Assembly (NCBI GenBank): GCA_035700025.1
Contig: DASSOY010000075.1
Location: 1-52,850, forward strand
Reading direction: 5' to 3'
DNA from: Bacillales bacterium
GTDB taxonomy: Bacteria > Bacillota > Bacilli > Bacillales > DASSOY01
DNA: 52,850 nucleotides
Positions 24,878 through 32,382 of the stretch are shown here, in pieces (positions within the stretch are counted from its first letter, which is position 1; the number at the start of each line of letters is the position of its first letter). The notes beneath the pieces were generated by a model that saw only the letters and a list, made by a program, of their open reading frames with translations, had not been told where the DNA came from and made no database searches. The position numbers and the translations under genes are program-made.

Positions 24878-25942
24878 TTATTCGACATGTACAGGTTTCA
24901 CGCCGAATTGAACGGCAACTCGAGAAATTTGCCTGACGACTTCCGCATTTAACGGGATGCCTTCTTTTTTACGCTGCGCTTTCAAAAGAAATTCACGCTC
25001 GCCGGGCATGAGTACGACATCCGTTCCTCTCGCTTTCTTCGAATTTTTCAATTCGCGAATGAACGTATCCGCCCTTTTTTTGTATTCTTTGAGTTCGACG
25101 AAATGGGCAATATCAATGGCCATAAATGTATGTCCCGTGTTTTGCGGCTCTCCCAAATTGTAAAATATGTCTTTCACTTCGCTCCCTATCGCACCTCCGG
25201 TCAATAATCCTGCGATTGCGCCTACCATCACCGCCAAACCAGAGCCTTTATAGCCGGCAAGCGGCGCAGCCAAGCCCTCCAAAGCTTCGTGCGCGTCAAT
25301 CGTCGGTTCCCCGTATTTGTTCAGTGCCCAACCTTCAGGAATATTGTCTCCACTGTAGGAAGCCAGCTTGATTTTACCGACAGCTGCAACGCTCATCGCC
25401 ATATCGAGCAATAACGGCAGCTCTTCCCCAGCGGGAGCCCCGATCGCCAAAGGATTGTTGCCGAGCAGTTTATCAACGCTTCCCCAAGCCGCCATCACGT
25501 TGACAGAAGATACCGTAAAGACAAGACCAATGACATCCGCTTCGAGCGCCATGTTGGCAAAATAAGCCGCAGCCCCGAAATGATTGCTGTGCTTGACTCC
25601 TATAAGTCCGACTCCGCTTGCCTTCGCTTTCTTGATCGTTTCATTCATGGCTCGGTAACTGACGACTTGACCCATCCCGTTCCCACCGTCCATTAATGCA
25701 AAGGACGGTCCATCCTTTACGAGTTTCGTTTCCACTTTCGGCGAAACCGCACCGCCCGTAATCCTTTGCGGATATACATTGAGCCGCATCGTTCCGTGCG
25801 AATGTACACCGCGCAAATCGGCATCGACCAGTGTATCAGCAATAATGTCGGCCTCATCTTCGGGTGCGCCCAATGCTTGGAAAACTTCACTCGTCATGCG
25901 AAATAGATCTTCCTGCCGAACGACCACACGGTTTGAAGACAA
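24878..25942 (-). CDS. Ldh2 family (malate/L-lactate type) NAD(P) oxidoreductase
   Basis: A 354-residue member of the MDH2/LDH2 family, which oxidises 2-hydroxyacids such as malate, sulfolactate or ureidoglycolate and is unrelated to Rossmann-type LDH. GVHSHGTMRLNVYP near residue 40 carries the active-site His, and the GVKHSNHFGAAAYF and GNNPLAIGAPAG stretches are family hallmarks. The start is a TTG at 25942 with GGGGAGG seven bases upstream; the frame reaches back to 25987 but without support. With LarA in the same operon, a racemase-plus-dehydrogenase route for one 2-hydroxyacid is plausible. Confidence 0.9.
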   Translation of the reverse strand: MSSNRVVVRQEDLFRMTSEVFQALGAPEDEADIIADTLVDADLRGVHSHGTMRLNVYPQRITGGAVSPKVETKLVKDGPSFALMDGGNGMGQVVSYRAMNETIKKAKASGVGLIGVKHSNHFGAAAYFANMALEADVIGLVFTVSSVNVMAAWGSVDKLLGNNPLAIGAPAGEELPLLLDMAMSVAAVGKIKLASYSGDNIPEGWALNKYGEPTIDAHEALEGLAAPLAGYKGSGLAVMVGAIAGLLTGGAIGSEVKDIFYNLGEPQNTGHTFMAIDIAHFVELKEYKKRADTFIRELKNSKKARGTDVVLMPGEREFLLKAQRKKEGIPLNAEVVRQISRVAVQFGVKPVHVE

Positions 25943-26024
25943 ACGATAACCTCCCCAAAAAGCTCTCTCTATGTGTCGTACATTCATGCAATACTAGTTT
26001 TTGAATAAAAATAGGATTGAAGCA

Positions 26025-26060
26025 GGAACCCCGAACGTTTCGTGAACATTCGGAAGTTCC
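26025..26060 (-). other. Intercistronic hairpin after dctP (system 2)
   Basis: Nested pairing GGAAC/GTTCC outside CCGAACGTT/AACATTCGG with a 5-base loop. There is no T tract after it on the minus strand, so it is more likely an mRNA-stabilising or attenuating structure between the abundant binding protein and the downstream genes than a full terminator. Confidence 0.5.
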
Positions 26061-26107
26061 ATTTGTAAAATTAATGACTTGCGGATGAAACCGATGACGT
26101 TATCAGC

Positions 26108-27193
26108 TTATTTCGAAGGACGCTTCCACTCGTATTCTTTCGCCAAATCTTGGATCGCACTTAAAATATCCTCACCGATAACGTCTTTGTAACTGTCAAT
26201 GACCGGTTTCGTAGCTTCTTGCCATTTGGCGAGTTCGTCATTGCTCAACTTAATGACGGTTCCGCCGCCGTCAATTTGTTTTTGCAGCGCATCTTCATTG
26301 GCCTTCTGCGCTTGTTCCCAGTTCCATTTTTCTGTATCTTTCAATGCCGCTTCGACTTCTTTCTTCACGTCTGTCGGCAGGCTTTCCAGCCATTGCTTGT
26401 TTGCACAGATGACGTAAATATCGAGAATGTGATCAGACGTCGTTGTATATTTAGCCAATTCGTAAATTTTCGCGCTGACGTTGGCGTTCGGAGTCGGTTC
26501 AACTGCATCGATGACACCTTGTTGCAACGAAGAAGGAACTTCTCCCCAGTCGATCGTGATTACGTCTGCACCCAAAGCTTTAAAGGTGTTCACGTAGTTT
26601 TTGCCGCCGGGAACACGAATTTTGACACCTTTCAAATCATCGATCGTGTTGATAGGTTTGCTCGCGCTGACCATCCGCCAACCGTTCAACCAAACGTTCG
26701 TGATTTTGACGCCCTTTTCCTCAGGACCGGCAAACAATTTGGCGCCGATGTTCGGATCAGCAATCGCAGCCGAGATCATATCCGGTGATTTAAACAAGTA
26801 AGGCAACCCGAACGCTTGAAGTTTCGGAAACTGCCCCGACAACACGCCGGGAACCGGCGCCATCAGTTGAATTTGGTTTTGCTGTAAAGCTTGAAGCTGT
26901 TTCGATTGGGCAAACAACGAACCGCTGTCGTAGATTTGAACATCCACACGATCACCAACACTTGAAGACTCAAGCACTTCTTTAAAGTGCCGCCATGACT
27001 GACCTTTCAACGTATCAGCAGCAACGTCGTTATTTACTTTGATGGTAATTTTTTCTCCGGAAGATTTATCACCGCCGTTGGCACTTCCTTGATCTCCGCC
27101 CGACGATGAATTTGGAGCCGAAGAATTGGAACAACCAGCTGCCGCAATCAATAGTAAGATTAAACTGAAAATCGCTATGATCTTGATCTTCAC
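26108..27193 (-). CDS. dctP: TRAP transporter substrate-binding lipoprotein (DctP), system 2
   Basis: A 361-residue DctP-family lipoprotein. The GTG at 27193 follows AAAAGGGGTG and gives a signal peptide VKIKIIAIFSLILLLIAAAGC, with the lipobox Cys about residue 22 and a Ser/Gly/Asp linker. GVKIRVPGG carries the expected substrate-binding Arg, and SSLQQGVIDAVEPT is the family's second motif. It is the last transporter gene of the operon that starts with the PEP-mutase-family enzyme. Confidence 0.94.
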   Translation of the reverse strand: MKIKIIAIFSLILLLIAAAGCSNSSAPNSSSGGDQGSANGGDKSSGEKITIKVNNDVAADTLKGQSWRHFKEVLESSSVGDRVDVQIYDSGSLFAQSKQLQALQQNQIQLMAPVPGVLSGQFPKLQAFGLPYLFKSPDMISAAIADPNIGAKLFAGPEEKGVKITNVWLNGWRMVSASKPINTIDDLKGVKIRVPGGKNYVNTFKALGADVITIDWGEVPSSLQQGVIDAVEPTPNANVSAKIYELAKYTTTSDHILDIYVICANKQWLESLPTDVKKEVEAALKDTEKWNWEQAQKANEDALQKQIDGGGTVIKLSNDELAKWQEATKPVIDSYKDVIGEDILSAIQDLAKEYEWKRPSK

Positions 27194-27215
27194 AATGAAA
27201 CACCCCTTTTTAATG

Positions 27216-28529
27216 TTAATTCCCCATAAGATTTGGCAAAAATAGCGTAATGGCCGGAACATAAGTGACGAGCAACAAGATGAGAAGTAAAATGAATACC
27301 CAAGGAATCGCGGATCGGATCACCTCCAACATGCTTTGTTTCGTAATGGCGCTCGCCATGAAAAGATTGACACCGACTGGCGGCGTAATACAACCTATCT
27401 CCAAATTCACGACTGTCAAAATCCCGAAATGGATCGGATCGATGCCAAGGGCGACAGCCGAAGGAAAAAGTACAGGCATAAAAATGAGAATGATCGGCGT
27501 GGCATCCATCAAAACCCCTGCGACCAATAGGGTCAAATTGACCATGAGCAAAAATACAATCGGGCTTAGATCGATGCTTACTAAGTAGTTGGCCAACATT
27601 TGCGGGATTCTTTCGTTGTTCAACTCGAAGCTGAACAACAAAGCCGATCCAACAATCATCAAAATCATTCCGATATTCGGAGCGGATTTAGCAACGACTC
27701 TTGGAATGTCTCGATAGCGGAAATCACGATAAATGACACCGGCAACGACGAGACACGTTAAGATCGTAACCATTGAAGCTTCGGTCGGCGTAAAAATGGC
27801 CGATACAAAACCTGGTACGCCATAAATACCGACGAAAATGACGAATGGAATGATGAGCGTCCAAACCCCGTCGCGAAGCATTTTGCCTCTTTGCTGAAAC
27901 GTGAATGTCCGTTTTTCGCCGGGATCCCAGCCTTTGTTTGCAAAAATGATGATTGCAATCAACAATGCGGCTACGATGATTAACCCCGGAACGATCCCTG
28001 CCAAAAAGAGCTTGACGACCGAAGTCCCGGTAACCGTACCGTAAATGATCAGCGGAACGCTTGGCGGAATAATAATCCCTAAAGTGCCGCCTGCGACAAT
28101 GCTGCCAATCGCCAGCCGCTTATCGTATCCTTTTTCCAACATTTTCGGAATGACAATGTTGCCGATCGTGGCAACCGTAGCCAAACTCGATCCGGAAATC
28201 GAAGCAAACATTGCACAAGCCACCAATCCCGTAATCGCCAATCCGCCGCGAAACGAACCAACGACGGCGTCCGCCATGTTAACAATTTTCCGGCTGATCG
28301 TGCTGTGCTCCATAATCCCGGATGCCAGCAAGAAAAACGGAACGGCCATAAGCGGAAAAGATGCCAAGTTTGAATAAAATTGGCCGGACAAAATGTTCAA
28401 CGGTGTATCCGTGAACAAAAAAGCCAAAACAACAGAGGAAAGCCCAAGCGCAACGAAGATCGGTGCATTTAAGACCAAAAACAAGACGAGAAACAGGACC
28501 AAAACGATAAATGGCAATGGAATCAACAA
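27216..28529 (-). CDS. dctM: TRAP transporter large permease (DctM), system 2
   Basis: A 437-residue DctM-family membrane protein. FASISGSSLATVATIGNIVIPKM, GGTLGIIIPPSVPLIIYG and CITPPVGVNLFMAS are characteristic. The start is one of two consecutive TTG codons at 28529. It lies directly after the small subunit and is followed 22 bp later by the binding-protein gene. Confidence 0.94.
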   Translation of the reverse strand: MLIPLPFIVLVLFLVLFLVLNAPIFVALGLSSVVLAFLFTDTPLNILSGQFYSNLASFPLMAVPFFLLASGIMEHSTISRKIVNMADAVVGSFRGGLAITGLVACAMFASISGSSLATVATIGNIVIPKMLEKGYDKRLAIGSIVAGGTLGIIIPPSVPLIIYGTVTGTSVVKLFLAGIVPGLIIVAALLIAIIIFANKGWDPGEKRTFTFQQRGKMLRDGVWTLIIPFVIFVGIYGVPGFVSAIFTPTEASMVTILTCLVVAGVIYRDFRYRDIPRVVAKSAPNIGMILMIVGSALLFSFELNNERIPQMLANYLVSIDLSPIVFLLMVNLTLLVAGVLMDATPIILIFMPVLFPSAVALGIDPIHFGILTVVNLEIGCITPPVGVNLFMASAITKQSMLEVIRSAIPWVFILLLILLLVTYVPAITLFLPNLMGN

Positions 28530-28532
28530 TCA

Positions 28533-28991
28533 TCACCCTCCCCTAATAAGGCTCACAACATTGCGGAACCCATGAATCGTCATGAAAAACGTGCTGACGG
28601 GAATTCCGATAAATTCCACCCATGCGGGCAAATAGGTGAGCAGCGATGTTCCGCCAAATTCGACTAAGAAAAAGAAATAATGGATACTAAAGTAACAAAG
28701 TGTTCCGACAAATAGAGTTGTCAAAAGATTGGCAATAAGATTGATCTTGCTTTGCCACGAAATCGGAAATGCTTTCATCACAATGTCAATCGATATATGT
28801 TCTCTCGATTCGATCGCAGCCGCGCCGGCAAACAACGATCCCCATACCGCTAACATCACGACAATGCCATTCCCCCACGGCCAGCCAGTGCTGAATACAT
28901 AACGGGCAATGATTTGCACGATACCAAGAGCAACCGCCCCAAGCAAACAAAACGTTGTCAACCATTTTTCCAAGCGCATGATATAAGTCAT
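28533..28991 (-). CDS. dctQ: TRAP transporter small permease (DctQ), system 2
   Basis: A 152-residue, four-helix DctQ protein (LEKWLTTFCLLGAVALGIVQ, ARYVFSTGWPWGNGIVV, ESREHISIDIV). It overlaps the upstream lyase-family gene by four bases, so transporter and enzyme are translationally coupled. This enzyme-Q-M-P order differs from systems 1 and 3. Confidence 0.92.
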   Translation of the reverse strand: MTYIMRLEKWLTTFCLLGAVALGIVQIIARYVFSTGWPWGNGIVVMLAVWGSLFAGAAAIESREHISIDIVMKAFPISWQSKINLIANLLTTLFVGTLCYFSIHYFFFLVEFGGTSLLTYLPAWVEFIGIPVSTFFMTIHGFRNVVSLIRGG

Positions 28992-29869
28992 TTGCCACCA
29001 CCCTCGACGGTTCGTTCTTCGATCGTGTAGTATTCGTCCAATCCGATCGTGTCTTCGATTTGTTTGCGTACGCGAATCATTTCCTCCTGATCAAGCCCAG
29101 TATCACCGGTCTCATATAACGTTTTGAACAGCTTGTACACCGCTTGGGATGCAACATTAATTGCGGAAATCGCATCATAATCCATCTTGTAGCCCATTTC
29201 ATCAAGCTGTTGGACGGTGAAAAGCGGACGATTCGCACGGTTTCCAGAACTGTTCACATAAACGACCGGCCCATGGATGAGCTTTGGCGCCCATTTCGCT
29301 TCTTCCCGGTTGTTCGGAAAAACCATTACCATGTCAGCTCCCGCAGCAAGTGCATCATTGGATCGCCGAACGCCTTCCTCGAAAGACTCCGTTCGCATCG
29401 TGTCGGTTCTCGCAATGATGACAAAATCAGGATCCGTCCGAGATTGAACCGCATACTCAATTTTCATCAAAAATTCCTCGGCCGAAACCGTATGTTCCAC
29501 GCCTTTGTGGTAATGAACCCGTTTTGGATAAAATTGATCCTCGATGTGTATGCCTGCTACGCCTGCCCTTTCGAAATCCCTTACCGTTCGCACGATATGG
29601 GCAGGTTCACCGAAGCCGGCGCCAGCATCAACGACTAGCGGAATGTCTACGGCACTGGTAATGTTCCGGCATAAATCAGTAACATCTTTGAGTCCCATCA
29701 ATGGCTCAGAAACGGCGAGATGAGATCCCATTGCGTAACCGCCGAGACTGATGCATCGAAATCCAATTTGCTCGGCTATTCTCGCGCTCAACGGATCATA
29801 AGCGACTGGTGAGACAATAATGCCCGGTTCTTGAATCAGTTGACGAAGCTTCGTTGTCGTCTTAACCAC
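28988..29869 (-). CDS. Isocitrate lyase/PEP mutase family enzyme
   Basis: A 293-residue (beta/alpha)8 barrel of the ICL/PEPM superfamily (VSPVAYDPLSARIAEQIG, PLVVDAGAGFGEP, GIHIEDQFYPKR, DFVIIARTDTMRT). The active-site loop reads PKRVHYHKG: it lacks the catalytic Cys of isocitrate and methylisocitrate lyase (K-K/R-C-G-H) and the EDK...NS signature of PEP mutase. It therefore belongs to a less characterised subgroup, acting perhaps on a 2-substituted malate. The start is a GTG at 29869 with GGAGGGG five bases upstream; the frame continues to 29923. It is the first gene of the long operon. Confidence 0.87.
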   Translation of the reverse strand: MVKTTTKLRQLIQEPGIIVSPVAYDPLSARIAEQIGFRCISLGGYAMGSHLAVSEPLMGLKDVTDLCRNITSAVDIPLVVDAGAGFGEPAHIVRTVRDFERAGVAGIHIEDQFYPKRVHYHKGVEHTVSAEEFLMKIEYAVQSRTDPDFVIIARTDTMRTESFEEGVRRSNDALAAGADMVMVFPNNREEAKWAPKLIHGPVVYVNSSGNRANRPLFTVQQLDEMGYKMDYDAISAINVASQAVYKLFKTLYETGDTGLDQEEMIRVRKQIEDTIGLDEYYTIEERTVEGGGK

Positions 29870-29894
29870 TACAACCCCTCCAGGATGTTGAATT

Positions 29895-29909
29895 AAGAAA
29901 ACGCTTACA
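29895..29909. promoter_or_regulatory. cre-like site upstream of the long operon
   Basis: AAGAAAACGCTTACA differs from the cre consensus at one position (A for T at position 2). It lies between the promoter and the GTG start of the PEP-mutase-family gene, suggesting CcpA roadblock control. Confidence 0.55.
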
Positions 29910-29985
29910 TTGCTGGCGGCCACCGCCTCCTTTACTCAACCATGATCTTCTATTGATCAAATTTTGAATACATAATATTGAACAA

Positions 29986-30014
29986 AGTATAATGTATACA
30001 TTATACGATGTCAA
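29986..30014 (-). promoter_or_regulatory. Promoter with overlapping 20-bp palindromic operator
   Basis: On the minus strand TTGACA (30009-30014) and TATACT (29986-29991) are 17 bp apart. A perfect 20-bp palindrome, centred on GTATAC, occupies 29987-30006 and overlaps the spacer and -10 box. Its core TAATGTATACA is also found before gntR 2. Binding there would occlude RNA polymerase. Confidence 0.75.
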
Positions 30015-30061
30015 CGGTATTTCGATAATATTTCGAATTTTTTAACTCCCGTTCGTTATAT

Positions 30062-30093
30062 GTCAAAAGGCCAACCATTGTCGGTTGACCTTT
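30062..30093 (-). terminator. Terminator of the esterase transcript
   Basis: An 11-bp stem (one G-T pair) AAAGGCCAACC / GGTTGACCTTT with a 6-base loop, followed on the minus strand by TTTTG. It separates the 30-36 kb gene group from the long operon's promoter. Between it and 30235 I see nothing further. Confidence 0.75.
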
Positions 30094-30235
30094 CATCATA
30101 CCTCGTTTCAAAGGATCCTTCACTATAAAATGGACAGATCCCAAAACTTACTAATTACTTCAGTTGTTCATGAACACATTACCCACGGCATACCGGCACA
30201 CCCTGTATTTTTTCACCGGCAACAATTCCTCACTC

Positions 30236-30982
30236 CTAATCGCCCCAGTTGCGGTCTTGTAAGAAACGTAAAATGTCTTCATGAAGCCGATCCTTTTCCT
30301 CGCCATTCGTGATTACATGCGGAGAATGATCGTACCAATGAAGCGACTTCTCTTCCGATTGGACGCGTTCATAGATGATTTCAGCACTTTTTGGATCAAT
30401 GACTTCATCGTGCGCAGCTTGAATGACAAGCAACGGTGCTCGTATGTCTTCAAGATGGCCGTAAACCTCGCTGTATAGCTCATGAATTCCTTCGAACGGC
30501 AGCAAAGGAAGCTTTTTCAATGCGGTCAGCTCCGCTTCGATCTGTTCAGGCGTTTTGTTCTCAAGTTTTTTGTATTCCCGTCCATAATTCATAACATCCT
30601 CGAGCAAGCGTTCACGGCTTTTAGCCGCAATAGGTGAACACATCGTCGCAACCGCACGAACCGGAAATGAGTACGCCAGCTTAAGGGACAAGACTCCGCC
30701 GAGCGAGAGGCCGATCACCGCCACACCCCCTTCGACTAACGACTGAATTTCGCGATACCCTTGAACGGCGTTTCGCCACCAATCGGAAGCTCTTGATTGC
30801 AATAGTTGATCTGGAGGCAATCCGTGTCCGTCATAGATCGGCGCATGGCAAGTGAACCCATTTTCTTGTAAAAATCGCCCGAGTTTACGCACGTGAGCGG
30901 AAGTACCCGCAAAACCGTGCAACAGAAGAACGCCGTGATTTCCTGCATGGTACGTAAATGGTTTTGGCCGGATCAGTTTCAT
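30236..30982 (-). CDS. Carboxylesterase of the Est30 type
   Basis: A 248-residue alpha/beta hydrolase resembling Geobacillus Est30. LLLHGFAGTSAHVRKLGRFL forms the oxyanion region, GLSLGG near residue 90 holds the nucleophile Ser, HDEVIDP the Asp and HSPHVIT the His. The ATG at 30982 has GGAGG seven bases away; the 24 extra upstream codons are not used. It has its own operator-like palindrome at 31024-31040, matching sites at the acid-transport promoters, so it may hydrolyse an ester or lactone that feeds those pathways (inference). Confidence 0.92.
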   Translation of the reverse strand: MKLIRPKPFTYHAGNHGVLLLHGFAGTSAHVRKLGRFLQENGFTCHAPIYDGHGLPPDQLLQSRASDWWRNAVQGYREIQSLVEGGVAVIGLSLGGVLSLKLAYSFPVRAVATMCSPIAAKSRERLLEDVMNYGREYKKLENKTPEQIEAELTALKKLPLLPFEGIHELYSEVYGHLEDIRAPLLVIQAAHDEVIDPKSAEIIYERVQSEEKSLHWYDHSPHVITNGEEKDRLHEDILRFLQDRNWGD

Positions 30983-31023
30983 GAGAGAACCTCCGTGACG
31001 TTGCTGTTTCTCGTTTATTTTGT

Positions 31024-31040
31024 TAGGATATTGGATCCTA
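31024..31040. promoter_or_regulatory. Palindromic operator candidate upstream of the esterase gene
   Basis: TAGGAT-ATTGG-ATCCTA, perfect 6-bp arms. It is nearly the same as the site at 3170-3186 and shares the GATCCA core with the TTGKATCCA group. Confidence 0.55.
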
Positions 31041-31166
31041 CTTAAAGCAAGCATATCTCATCTCGGCGCAATAGAAAAGAATGAGAGAACGGAACGATGT
31101 CTGCCATCCAAACCGACGAGGATGCTCGCAAACACTTCTCCTCCTGTGCTTTCCATCGATTAACCG

Positions 31167-31748
31167 TTACAATGCCGACATTTCTTGAATGAATTGATGA
31201 AAGGCATGGCTGGCGACTGCCGGATCGTCATTGAGGTAAGCCGCAGGGGCATTCCCCGGCCTGACTTTGGCATGAATGACCACGGGTTTTTCCGTCTCCG
31301 CCAAAGCCTCTTGAATCGACGCATCGAGCTGATCCGTTTCTTCTGCGTCAAGAACCGTTAACCCGTAACCTCTCGCGACATTGCCGACATTAATCTCGGT
31401 CGCCATCGACCGTTGCCCGCCGGTGGAATCGAAACAACCGTTGTCGAGAATGATCAACAGCCATTTCTTTGCATTCAAAAAAGAAGCGGACGCCAACACG
31501 TTCGGATTCATCAGAACGCCGCCGTCGCCTTCCAAGGCGATGCATTTGGCAATCGGCGAATCCGTCAAAGAAAGACTTACCCCTAACGCAATCGACGGCG
31601 AAAGCCCCATCGTATCGACGTTGTACAGATGGTTTGGCCGTCTGCCGAGACTGGCCCACTCCCTTGAAGTCGCTCCGCAAGCGGATACAACCGGCAATTT
31701 TTCCGTAAAAGGATATAAAGTTTGCAAAGCTTCCAATCGCGTCATCAT
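31167..31748 (-). CDS. TPP-dependent 2-oxoacid decarboxylase, beta (TPP-binding) subunit
   Basis: A 193-residue protein matching the C-terminal TPP-binding half of decarboxylases such as sulfopyruvate decarboxylase ComE and phosphonopyruvate decarboxylase. The TPP motif begins EGDGGVLMNP near residue 72 and ends around ILDNGCFDSTGGQ. Its ATG overlaps the stop of the alpha subunit (ATGA). It should bind the diphosphate and Mg2+ and form the active site with the alpha subunit. No sulfoacetaldehyde acetyltransferase or phosphonate genes are present, so the oxoacid substrate is open. Confidence 0.85.
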   Translation of the reverse strand: MMTRLEALQTLYPFTEKLPVVSACGATSREWASLGRRPNHLYNVDTMGLSPSIALGVSLSLTDSPIAKCIALEGDGGVLMNPNVLASASFLNAKKWLLIILDNGCFDSTGGQRSMATEINVGNVARGYGLTVLDAEETDQLDASIQEALAETEKPVVIHAKVRPGNAPAAYLNDDPAVASHAFHQFIQEMSAL

Positions 31749-32269
31749 TGTTCGGCACCCCCTTTAATGTTGAACATGACAATAATCGGGCGGTGCGTAT
31801 CACGGCTGTATTTTTCCGCCTGCTGAATAACCGCGGACCATTCATGCAAAGGAACCCGGTAATCGAGGCGAAACGTTTGAATCGCCGCATTATCCAAAAT
31901 TCTCGGCAACGGTTCGCTGAAGTTTTGGACGGCAGAGTTGATTTCACCCATACCCCCGCGTCTCGTGACCAAGATCAACATCGGCACGTGATAAGCGGTG
32001 CAAAATGCCGTTAAAGCAAGCAAAGAGTTCCCGATCCCGGTGTCTTGAATCAAGACGACCGGCGTTTTTCCGCCCAAACTAATCCCGGCAGCAATGCCGA
32101 TGCCGTCTTCTTCGCGGCTGACCGGAAAAGAATGAACATCTTCACGACTTTCAAAGTGCTGAATGACCGCTGCGATCGTACTGCAAGGAATAAAAACAAG
32201 ATGATTAGGCTTGACGGCTTCGATGCCGGCAATGATTTCTTTCGATGCTAATTCGTTAAAAGTGGCCAT
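31745..32269 (-). CDS. TPP-dependent 2-oxoacid decarboxylase, alpha (pyrimidine-binding) subunit
   Basis: A 174-residue N-terminal TPP-domain protein like ComD of sulfopyruvate decarboxylase. The conserved Glu that activates the thiamine aminopyrimidine is likely in SREEDGIGIAAGISLGGK near residue 52; QDTGIGNSLLAL follows. It is encoded just before the beta subunit and after LhgO. In this setting it may decarboxylate the oxoacid made by LhgO (inference). Confidence 0.85.
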   Translation of the reverse strand: MATFNELASKEIIAGIEAVKPNHLVFIPCSTIAAVIQHFESREDVHSFPVSREEDGIGIAAGISLGGKTPVVLIQDTGIGNSLLALTAFCTAYHVPMLILVTRRGGMGEINSAVQNFSEPLPRILDNAAIQTFRLDYRVPLHEWSAVIQQAEKYSRDTHRPIIVMFNIKGGAEQ

Positions 32270-32382
32270 GTTATTGGTCGCCTTCCTTCTCCAGGTTGCT
32301 GTTTAATAAAACGAAACAAACGTATCCCGAAAGGTCATGTTAGTTTGTGATCGTTTTCATTCGCCTTGCTAAGACGAGAATC

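Noticed and set aside
28988..29869. PEP mutase/phosphonate biosynthesis, suggested by this family together with the ComDE-like decarboxylase at 31167-32269
   Set aside because: The EDK...NS mutase signature is absent, the genes are in different operons, and no other phosphonate genes are present.
31167..32269. Sulfolactate/sulfopyruvate degradation (ComDE plus an Ldh2/ComC-like enzyme)
   Set aside because: No sulfoacetaldehyde acetyltransferase, sulfolactate lyase or sulfite handling genes are visible, so only the decarboxylase family is claimed.
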